Source of the DNA: CAYYJM01 sp964471755
Lineage (GTDB): Bacteria > Planctomycetota > Planctomycetia > Gemmatales > Gemmataceae
Direction: 5' to 3'
DNA length: 11,279 bases
Assembly (NCBI GenBank): GCA_964471755.1
Contig: CAYYJM010000215.1
Location: forward strand, 1-11,279
The notes beneath the pieces were generated by a model. It worked only from the letters and a program-made list of their open reading frames with translations. It did not search any database and had not been told where the DNA came from. Below, piece after piece: positions 6,423 through 11,279 of this stretch. The position numbers and the translations under genes are program-made. How positions within the stretch are numbered: position 1 is the stretch's first letter; each line of letters begins with the position of its first letter.

Positions 6423-7100
6423 ATGTTGACGTTGCAAGTGGTGAACCGCCAGGGACAGGCGGTCGGAACCGTGGAGGTGGACCCCGCCGAGTTCGGCGGC
6501 GCGGTCAACAAGCAACTGCTGCATGACGTGGTCGTCATGTACCAGGCCAACCAGCGTGCGGGCACGCACTCGACCCTGCGGCGCGGCCAGGTTGCCGGAG
6601 CCTCGAAGAAGCTCTTCCGCCAGAAGGGCACCGGCCGGGCACGACGCGGTAACCTGCGCACGAACAAGGTCAAGGGCGGTGGCACGGCCAAGGGCCCCAA
6701 GCCGCGCGACTACGAGTATCACCTGCCGAAGAAGGCCGTCCGGGCCGCGACCCGGATGGCCATCCTCAGCAAGTTGCTCGATAACGAGGTGGTCATCCTC
6801 GACGATCTCGAGGTGCCCACGGTGAAGACCAAGCAGGTGGTCGAACTGCTCAAGGCCCTGAACCTGAGCGACACGACCTGCCTGAGCGGCTACGCCAGCC
6901 CCGGCGAGGACGCCGCCAAGAAAGAGGCCGGCAATCGCCTCTACCTGTCGGGTCGAAACATCCCGACGGTGCAGGTGACGCCGGCATCGCAGTTCAACAC
7001 CTACAACCTGCTGCGGCAGAAGCGGTTGGTGTTGACGCGGGCGGCCCTGGAGGAGTTGCGGGCGGCGGGCAAGAAAAAGGCGGAGGCGACGGCCGGGTGA
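6423..7100 (+). CDS. rplD: 50S ribosomal protein L4
   Basis: The product has 225 residues, near the family's usual 200-220. L4 binds 23S rRNA domain I and its extended loop lines the peptide exit tunnel. That loop is visible at residues 52-85, including KKLFRQKGTGRARRGN (62-77), the conserved segment where macrolide resistance changes arise in other bacteria. The globular part continues with KKAVRAATRMAILSKL and the C-terminal Rossmann-like half, ending in a Lys/Ala-rich tail (GKKKAEATAG). The frame stays open upstream to 6231, but that extension has no ribosome site or family similarity, so the ATG at 6423 is used. It is preceded by the non-coding spacer where rplC would stand and followed 25 bases later by rplW. 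Confidence 0.96.
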   Translation: MLTLQVVNRQGQAVGTVEVDPAEFGGAVNKQLLHDVVVMYQANQRAGTHSTLRRGQVAGASKKLFRQKGTGRARRGNLRTNKVKGGGTAKGPKPRDYEYHLPKKAVRAATRMAILSKLLDNEVVILDDLEVPTVKTKQVVELLKALNLSDTTCLSGYASPGEDAAKKEAGNRLYLSGRNIPTVQVTPASQFNTYNLLRQKRLVLTRAALEELRAAGKKKAEATAG

Positions 7101-7125
7101 TCCGGGCCGGTGAGGAGAGCGAACC

Positions 7126-7452
7126 ATGCCGAAGATGCAACGCCTCGGCCCACGAACCCGAGGCCCGAAACTGGAACCGCACCAGGTGATCATCCGTCCG
7201 CTGATCACCGAGAAGGGGACGCACCTCTCGACCCATCATCGCTCATTCACCTTCGAGGTGAACCTGTGGGCGAGCAAGGACGAGATCAAGGCAGCGGCCG
7301 AGGAACTGTTCAACGTGAAGGTGTCCAGGGTCCGGACGCAGATCCGCCTGGGCAAGAAGAAGCGCTACCGCTTCCGGCCGGGCCAGCTGCCGACCTGGAA
7401 GAAGGCGATCATCACGCTGACCGAAGAGAGCGGCACGCTGGAGTTCTACTGA
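7126..7452 (+). CDS. rplW: 50S ribosomal protein L23
   Basis: The product has 108 residues; GAGGAGA lies just before the ATG. L23 sits at the tunnel exit and docks trigger factor and SRP. The conserved beginning IIRPLITEKGTHL lies at residues 22-34, behind an N-terminal extension of about 15 residues (MPKMQRLGPRTRGPK) that most homologues lack. The core then runs through FTFEVNLWASKDEIKAAAEELFNVKVSRVRT, a basic loop (GKKKRYRFRPGQ) and the last strand. It lies 25 bases behind rplD. A repeat-type stem-loop (7459-7490) fills the gap to rplB. Confidence 0.95.
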   Translation: MPKMQRLGPRTRGPKLEPHQVIIRPLITEKGTHLSTHHRSFTFEVNLWASKDEIKAAAEELFNVKVSRVRTQIRLGKKKRYRFRPGQLPTWKKAIITLTEESGTLEFY

Positions 7453-7458
7453 GATACA

Positions 7459-7490
7459 GGCGAGCGTGAGGCTGACGCCCCACACTCGCC
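7459..7490 (+). repeat. Intergenic stem-loop element, copy 1
   Basis: A 14-bp imperfect stem (7459-7472 with 7477-7490, two mismatches) closes a TGAC loop between rplW and rplB. It begins six bases after the rplW stop. The left arm GGCGAGCGTGAGGC is nearly identical (13 of 14) to the start of a second element at 11254, and both are preceded by GATAC. It is probably a dispersed palindromic repeat rather than a terminator, because it has no T-run and sits inside the operon. Confidence 0.6.
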
Positions 7491-7514
7491 GGGAATGGAG
7501 TGGAGACGACCCCC

Positions 7515-8369
7515 ATGGGCATCCGCGAATACAAACCGGTGACAGCGGGCCGTCGCGCAGGCTCGGTCAGCGATTTCGCTGAGATCACCGACCGGAAGAA
7601 GAAGCCGGAAAAGTCGCTGCTGAAGCCGCGTAAGAAGAAGGGCGGCCGGAACTTCCAGGGCATCATCACGACCCGCTTTCGTGGCGGTGGTCACAAGAAG
7701 ATGTACCGGGTCATCGACTTCGCACGCCGCAAGGACAACATGCCGGCGACCGTGGTGTCGATCGAGTACGACCCGAACCGCTCGGCTCGCATTGCCCTGT
7801 TGCAGTACGAGGACGGCGAGAAGCGGTACATCCTGGCCCCGGATGGCCTGAAGGCCGGCGACGTGATCATGAGCGGCGAGGAGATCGAGCCGCGTGTCGG
7901 CAACTGCATGCCACTGCGGAAGGTGCCGCTGGGCATGTCGGTCCACAACCTGGAGATGCAGCCGGGGCAGGGGGGCCAGATCGCCCGCAGTGCCGGGTGC
8001 AGCGCGACCCTGACCGCTCGCGATGGGAAGTGGGCTCAGATCACGATGCCGTCGGGCGAGGTTCGCCGCGTCAGCAGCGAGTGCCGGGCGACGATCGGAT
8101 CGATCGGCAACTCCGAGCACATGAACATCAGCCTGGGCAAGGCCGGCCGGAAGCGCTGGATGGGCCGCAAGCCGCACAATCGCGGTACGTCGATGAACCC
8201 GGTCAACCATCCGATGGGTGGTGGCGAAGGCCGAACCGGCGGCGGTCGGCATCCGTGCGGCCCGACGGGCGTGCTGTCCAAGGGTGGCAAGACCCGTAAG
8301 AAGCGGAAGCCGTCCAACAGCGCCATCGTTCGACGGCGTCGGCCTGGTCCGCACTATGCCGGCGGTTGA
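7515..8369 (+). CDS. rplB: 50S ribosomal protein L2
   Basis: The product has 284 residues; the family is usually 273-280. L2 helps assemble the peptidyl transferase region and holds the subunits together. The ATG at 7515 gives the family start MGIREYKPVTAGRR, with GGAG nine bases upstream; the in-frame GTG at 7500 would add five residues and is less likely. Conserved parts are RFRGGGHKKMYRVIDF (54-69), YILAPDGLKAGD (105-116), GSIGNSEHMNISLGKAGRKRW (195-215) and the C-terminal RNA-binding loop GGGEGR (235-240). The otherwise near-invariant NPVDHPHGGGEG segment reads NPVNHPMGGGEG here: H232, the likely counterpart of the functional His, is kept, while the Asp and second His are replaced. The basic C-terminus ends in RRRRPGPHYAGG. 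Confidence 0.97.
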   Translation: MGIREYKPVTAGRRAGSVSDFAEITDRKKKPEKSLLKPRKKKGGRNFQGIITTRFRGGGHKKMYRVIDFARRKDNMPATVVSIEYDPNRSARIALLQYEDGEKRYILAPDGLKAGDVIMSGEEIEPRVGNCMPLRKVPLGMSVHNLEMQPGQGGQIARSAGCSATLTARDGKWAQITMPSGEVRRVSSECRATIGSIGNSEHMNISLGKAGRKRWMGRKPHNRGTSMNPVNHPMGGGEGRTGGGRHPCGPTGVLSKGGKTRKKRKPSNSAIVRRRRPGPHYAGG

Positions 8370-8380
8370 TTCGGAGATGC

Positions 8381-8408
8381 TGGACACTGACGGCAGAACG
8401 TGTACAAT
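8381..8408 (+). promoter_or_regulatory. Candidate internal promoter before rpsS
   Basis: TGGACA (8381-8386) and TACAAT (8403-8408), 16 bases apart, match the sigma70 consensus at ten of twelve positions. They lie in the 67-base gap after rplB, and transcription would start about 20 bases before the rpsS ATG. In DNA this GC-rich such a match is unlikely to be random, but it is untested. Confidence 0.45.
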
Positions 8409-8436
8409 CACAGCTTGCGATGGAGTGGAGTGACAG

Positions 8437-8712
8437 ATGAGCCGGTCGCTGAAAAAAGGGCCTTACGTCGACGAACGGCTCTACCAGAAGGTCGAGCGGG
8501 CGAAGCAGACGAATAGTCGCGAGCCGATCAAGACCTGGAGCCGTGATTGTACGATCATCCCGGACTTCGTCGGGGTGACGTTCCTGGTCCATAATGGTCG
8601 GCAATTCCTGCGGGTGCTGGTCACCGAGGACATGGTCGGTCACAAACTGGGTGAGTTCTCCGCGACGCGGACCTTCCGGGGTCACAGCGGCGGCAAGAAG
8701 GCTGGCAAGTAA
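8437..8712 (+). CDS. rpsS: 30S ribosomal protein S19
   Basis: The product has 91 residues, the normal length. S19 binds 16S rRNA in the 30S head with S13 and contacts the A-site finger. The start MSRSLKKGPYVDERL is the family signature, followed by IKTWSRDCTIIPDFVGVTFLVHNGRQF and the C-terminal HKLGEFSATRTFRGHSGGKK. GGAG lies six bases before the ATG. The 67-base gap to rplB is wider than most in this operon and holds a candidate promoter. Two hairpins follow before rplV. Confidence 0.97.
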   Translation: MSRSLKKGPYVDERLYQKVERAKQTNSREPIKTWSRDCTIIPDFVGVTFLVHNGRQFLRVLVTEDMVGHKLGEFSATRTFRGHSGGKKAGK

Positions 8713-8718
8713 GGGCCG

Positions 8719-8740
8719 CGCCGGGGGGTGTCTCCCGGCG
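8719..8740 (+). promoter_or_regulatory. Hairpin 1 in the rpsS-rplV gap
   Basis: CGCCGGG (8719-8725) pairs perfectly with CCCGGCG (8734-8740) around eight bases, starting seven bases after the rpsS stop. No T-run follows. It may be an RNA processing or pausing element. Confidence 0.45.
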
Positions 8741-8752
8741 TCGAGGGGTAAG

Positions 8753-8775
8753 CGTCCGGGTTTGGTACCCGGACG
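8753..8775 (+). promoter_or_regulatory. Hairpin 2 in the rpsS-rplV gap
   Basis: CGTCCGGGT (8753-8761) pairs perfectly with ACCCGGACG (8767-8775) around a five-base loop, 27 bases before the rplV start. It is followed by GCTTCGTT, which is too weak for a strong terminator but could act as a partial one or as a translational control. Confidence 0.5.
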
Positions 8776-8802
8776 GCTTCGTTCAGTCTGACGAGGTCGA
8801 TC

Positions 8803-9177
8803 ATGCAGTATCGAGCCATACATCGCCATGCGGACGTGTCGCCGCGAAAGATTCGCCCATTCGCGCAGCTGATCCGTGGGCGTCAGGCGGACGAGGCGCT
8901 GGAACTGTTGCGGTTCCTGCCCAATCGTGGTGCCCGCCTGCTGGAAGCCGTGTTGAAAAGCGCCATCGGCAACGCTCAGGATCGCGGATCTCTGGATACC
9001 GACGAACTGGTCGTCGCCGAGGCCTGTATCGATGGCGGGCCGTACCTGCCACGCCATCAACCGCGAGCCCGCGGCACGGCGTATCCGATCAAGAAGCGCT
9101 ACGCCCACATCCGGGTCGTCCTCTCCGACGGCGCGGAAGAGTCGGCGACGGCAACGGCAAGCGCGGCTGGGGCGTAA
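8803..9177 (+). CDS. rplV: 50S ribosomal protein L22
   Basis: The product has 124 residues; the usual length is about 110, and the excess is an Ala/Thr/Ser-rich tail (SATATASAAGA). L22 spans the 50S subunit and its beta-hairpin narrows the exit tunnel beside L4. The conserved features are SPRKIRPFAQLIRG near the start, a central helix with LLEAVLKSAIGNA, and the hairpin region PYLPRHQPRARGTAYPIKKR followed by YAHIRVVL. It is set off from rpsS by 90 bases with two hairpins, and from rpsC by 38 bases. Confidence 0.96.
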   Translation: MQYRAIHRHADVSPRKIRPFAQLIRGRQADEALELLRFLPNRGARLLEAVLKSAIGNAQDRGSLDTDELVVAEACIDGGPYLPRHQPRARGTAYPIKKRYAHIRVVLSDGAEESATATASAAGA

Positions 9178-9215
9178 ACGGAATCTAACCGACGGTCACA
9201 GGGGCAGCGCGACGC

Positions 9216-9920
9216 ATGGGGCAGAAAGTTCGACCGACCGGCTTTCGTACCGGCATCATGCTGGACTGGCAGAGCAACTGGTACGCCACCAAGCAGGAGT
9301 TCTCCGAACTCCTGGTGGAGGACCACAAGATCCGCAAGTTCGTCAAGAAGCGGTACAAGGACGCCAAGATCAGCAAGATCCGGATTGCCCGGACGCGTGA
9401 GAAGGTCGTGGTCTACATCCACTCGGCCAAGGTGGGTGTGATCATCGGCAAGAAGGGGCAGGAAGTCGATAAGCTGACCAAGGATCTCGAGGATCTGTGC
9501 CACCGGCACATCGAGGTCAAGACGGTCGAGGTGGGCCGGCCCGAGGTCGATGCCCAGCTGGTGGCGGAGGACATCGCCGAGCAGCTGGAGAAGCGACAGA
9601 GCTTCCGGCGGACCATCAAGCGATCGCTCGAGCAGACGATGGATGCGGGAGCCAAGGGCGTCCGTATCCAGTTGTCGGGCCGCCTGGGCGGGGCGGAGAT
9701 GTCGCGAACGGAGAGTGGCATGCTGGGCAGCATCCCGCTTTCCACCCTGCGGGCGCGGATCGACTACGGATTCGCGGAGGCCTCGACGGCTCAGGGGAAC
9801 ATCGGAATCAAGGTCTGGATTAATACCGGGGACTTCCTGACTCCCCAGGAGGAAATCGATGCCTCTTATGCCCAAGCGGGTAAAGTACAGAAAAAGTCAA
9901 CGCGGCAAGGTAAAAGGTAA
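9216..9920 (+). CDS. rpsC: 30S ribosomal protein S3
   Basis: The product has 234 residues, matching the family. S3 lies at the mRNA entry channel in the 30S head. The start MGQKVRPTGFRTGI is the family signature. A KH domain carries its GxxG loop as GKKG (78-81) within GVIIGKKGQEVDKL. The C-terminal domain contains IKRSLEQTMDAGAKGVRIQLSGR and a GGAEMSRTES segment, ending in a basic tail (KKSTRQGKR). The last 62 bases overlap the start of rplP in another frame, so the tail is encoded on top of the L16 N-terminus. The ribosome site is weak (AGGGG). Confidence 0.97.
   Translation: MGQKVRPTGFRTGIMLDWQSNWYATKQEFSELLVEDHKIRKFVKKRYKDAKISKIRIARTREKVVVYIHSAKVGVIIGKKGQEVDKLTKDLEDLCHRHIEVKTVEVGRPEVDAQLVAEDIAEQLEKRQSFRRTIKRSLEQTMDAGAKGVRIQLSGRLGGAEMSRTESGMLGSIPLSTLRARIDYGFAEASTAQGNIGIKVWINTGDFLTPQEEIDASYAQAGKVQKKSTRQGKR
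9847..9852 (+). promoter_or_regulatory. Ribosome binding site of rplP, inside rpsC
   Basis: AGGAGG lies six bases before the ATG at 9859, a near-ideal site. It decides between that start and the ATG at 9868, and it shows the overlap with rpsC is real. Confidence 0.75.
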
Positions 9921-10281
9921 CGCCAGCCGCGGCAACACGGTCTCCTACGGAGAATACGGGTTACAGGCGCTCGAAGGGGGCTGGCTCAGTGCCGAATCGA
10001 TCGAGGCGGGCCGTATCACGGCAGCGCATGCGATCCGTGGCGAGGGTCGACTCTTCATCCGGGTCTTTCCGCACAAGTCGGTGACCTCGATCCCGCTCGA
10101 AACCCGTATGGGTAAGGGCAAGGGCGAACCGGAGTTCTGGGCGGCGGTGATCCGGCCCGGGATGATCCTGTTCGAGATCGGTGGCTTGCCGGAGGCGGCG
10201 GCCAAGGATGCGCTGGCCAAGGTTGCCTACAAGATGCCGTTTCGGTGCCGGCTGGTGACGCGCCGACCGAGCGTGGGCTAA
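9859..10281 (+). CDS. rplP: 50S ribosomal protein L16
   Basis: The product has 140 residues, normal length being 136-144. L16 sits near the A site and P site of the 50S and helps position tRNA. The start MPLMPKRVKYRKSQRG is the family signature, followed by NTVSYGEYGLQALEGGWLSA, the GKGEPEFWAAVIRPGMILFE region and the C-terminal KMPFRCRLV. The first 62 bases lie inside the end of rpsC in another frame, and its AGGAGG site is also inside rpsC, so the two are probably translationally coupled. rpmC starts 15 bases after its stop. Confidence 0.96.
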   Translation: MPLMPKRVKYRKSQRGKVKGNASRGNTVSYGEYGLQALEGGWLSAESIEAGRITAAHAIRGEGRLFIRVFPHKSVTSIPLETRMGKGKGEPEFWAAVIRPGMILFEIGGLPEAAAKDALAKVAYKMPFRCRLVTRRPSVG

Positions 10282-10296
10282 GCCGGGAGCGGAACC

Positions 10297-10521
10297 ATGA
10301 AGACGGTCGAACTGCGAACAATGACCGACGAACAGCTTGACCTGACGCTGAAGGACACGATCAAGCATCTGTTCCAGCTGCGCATCCAGTCGGCAACGGA
10401 TCGACTGGAGACGCCCAGCGAAATGAAAAAGGCCCGGCGCGACATTGCCCGGATCAAGACCATCATGCGTGAGCGCGAGCTGAAGGCCCACCAGGCCCCG
10501 GCCGGCTCCCGAGGAAAGTAA
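10297..10521 (+). CDS. rpmC: 50S ribosomal protein L29
   Basis: The product has 74 residues, a little longer than the usual 60-70. L29 lies by L23 at the tunnel exit. The protein is a helical hairpin: VELRTMTDEQLDLTLKDTIKHLFQL forms the first helix, then RLETPSEMKKARRDIARIKTIMRER the second, with the typical Asn/Pro turn replaced by ETPSE. It ends in a short basic tail. The gap to rpsQ is only six bases. Confidence 0.94.
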   Translation: MKTVELRTMTDEQLDLTLKDTIKHLFQLRIQSATDRLETPSEMKKARRDIARIKTIMRERELKAHQAPAGSRGK

Positions 10522-10527
10522 CGGACC

Positions 10528-10860
10528 ATGGCCGAGCAACCAACTGCCACCCCTGCCAAGCGCAGTCTGCGTCGTGTGGTGACCGGTGTCGTCACCAGCG
10601 ACAAGATGAACAAGACGCGCCGCGTCGAGATCCAGCGGCTGGTCAAGCACCCCCGCTATAGCAAGTTCATCAAGCGGCGGACGGTGTGCAAGGTCCACGA
10701 TGAGAACAACGAGTCGCACGTGGGCGACACGGTCGAGATCATGGAATGCCGGCCCATGTCCAAGACCAAGCACTGGCGACTGGTGCGCGTGACCAAGAAG
10801 GCGGCCGGCGCGGAAGACCAGGCCATCCTGGCCGGGGCCACGACGACCGAGAGCAAGTAA
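10528..10860 (+). CDS. rpsQ: 30S ribosomal protein S17
   Basis: The product has 110 residues; most S17 proteins have 80-90. The extra length is a 12-residue N-terminal leader (MAEQPTATPAKR) and an Ala/Thr-rich C-terminal tail. S17 is a primary binder of the 16S rRNA body. The OB-fold core shows RRVVTGVVTSDKMNKTRRVE, then VKHPRYSKFIKRR, and VGDTVEIMECRPMSKTKHWR, all family signatures. It follows rpmC by six bases and precedes rplN by twelve, so co-translation is likely. Confidence 0.96.
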   Translation: MAEQPTATPAKRSLRRVVTGVVTSDKMNKTRRVEIQRLVKHPRYSKFIKRRTVCKVHDENNESHVGDTVEIMECRPMSKTKHWRLVRVTKKAAGAEDQAILAGATTTESK

Positions 10861-10872
10861 GGAACGCCGTCC

Positions 10873-11241
10873 ATGATCATGCAGTACACGTATCTTGACG
10901 TGGCCGATAACACCGGTGCCAAGGAATGCATGTGCATCAAGGTGCTGGGCGGCTCGCGTCGGCGTTACGCCGGCTTGGGCGACATCATCATCGCCAGCGT
11001 CAAGAAGGCGATCCCCGGCGGCGATGTCAAGCCGGGTGAGGTCGTTCGGGCCGTGGTCGTTCGGGTCAAGAAGATGACACGCCGCGATGACGGCAGCTAC
11101 GTCCGCTTCGACCGGAACGCCCTGGTGCTGATCAATAACGAAGGGGAGCCGCGCGGCACGCGTATCTTCGGTGCTGTCGCTCGTGAACTGCGCGACAAGA
11201 ACTACACCAAGATTGTCAGCCTGGCCTCCGAGGTGGTCTGA
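10873..11241 (+). CDS. rplN: 50S ribosomal protein L14
   Basis: The product has 122 residues, the normal length. L14 forms bridges to the 30S and is the binding site of the silencing factor RsfS. The start MIMQYTYLDVADNTGAK is recognisable, followed by CIKVLGGSRRRYAGLGDIIIASVKKA, PGEVVRAVVVRVKK and FDRNALVLIN, all family motifs, and GTRIFGAVARELR near the end. AAGGA lies nine bases before the ATG. It is the last full gene in the window; rplX would normally follow, but the right edge is reached first. Confidence 0.97.
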   Translation: MIMQYTYLDVADNTGAKECMCIKVLGGSRRRYAGLGDIIIASVKKAIPGGDVKPGEVVRAVVVRVKKMTRRDDGSYVRFDRNALVLINNEGEPRGTRIFGAVARELRDKNYTKIVSLASEVV

Positions 11242-11253
11242 TAGCGGATACCT

Positions 11254-11279
11254 GGCGAGCGTGGGGCATCAGCCCCATG
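11254..11279 (+). repeat. Intergenic stem-loop element, copy 2 (cut by window edge)
   Basis: GGCGAGCGTGGGGC (11254-11267), loop ATCA, then GCCCCA begins the return arm before the window ends. The left arm differs from copy 1 (7459-7472) at one base, and both copies are preceded by GATAC. It starts 12 bases after the rplN stop. Confidence 0.5.

Noticed and set aside
7446..8411. Long minus-strand frame antisense to rplB
   Set aside because: It is a shadow of the rplB codon pattern; L2 on the plus strand is unmistakable.
9099..9875. Long minus-strand frame antisense to rpsC
   Set aside because: It is a shadow frame; S3 is certain on the other strand.

Overview
The window is high-GC DNA that looks like the chromosome of a planctomycete, probably Gemmatales/Gemmataceae-like. 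The grounds are a DUF1559 prepilin-type protein with the usual planctomycete N-terminus, a large GH38-like protein, small secreted Pro/Met/Cys-rich proteins, and ribosomal proteins with unusual family-level substitutions. The lineage call comes from recognising families by eye, not from a search.

Layout. The left part (1-4483) is on the minus strand. It holds a partial gene for a secreted Cys/Met-Pro-rich protein running off the left edge (1-455), its shorter paralogue (922-1341) followed by a 19-bp perfect hairpin, and a 937-residue GH38-type glycosidase-like protein (1670-4483) that seems to lack the catalytic aspartate. A divergent spacer (4484-4857) leads to a DUF1559 type IV pilin-like gene on the plus strand (4858-5628), which ends in a clear hairpin terminator.

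From 5765 rightward lies the start of the S10 ribosomal protein operon. It has a good sigma70-type promoter, then rpsJ, rplD, rplW, rplB, rpsS, rplV, rpsC, rplP, rpmC, rpsQ and rplN, all on the plus strand. The order is the canonical bacterial one except that rplC (L3) is missing between rpsJ and rplD. A 238-nt non-coding spacer sits there instead.

The ribosomal genes build both subunits. S10, S19, S3 and S17 go to the 30S; L4, L23, L2, L22, L16, L29 and L14 go to the 50S. Several spacers carry structure: an internal promoter before rpsS, two tandem hairpins between rpsS and rplV, and a repeated stem-loop element after rplW that reappears after rplN at the right edge. rpsC and rplP overlap by 62 nt in different frames.

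I see no phage, transposon, CRISPR array, tRNA or rRNA. The most interesting points are the missing rplC, the probable GH38 pseudoenzyme, the paralogous secreted pair, the rpsC/rplP overlap and the recurring stem-loop.
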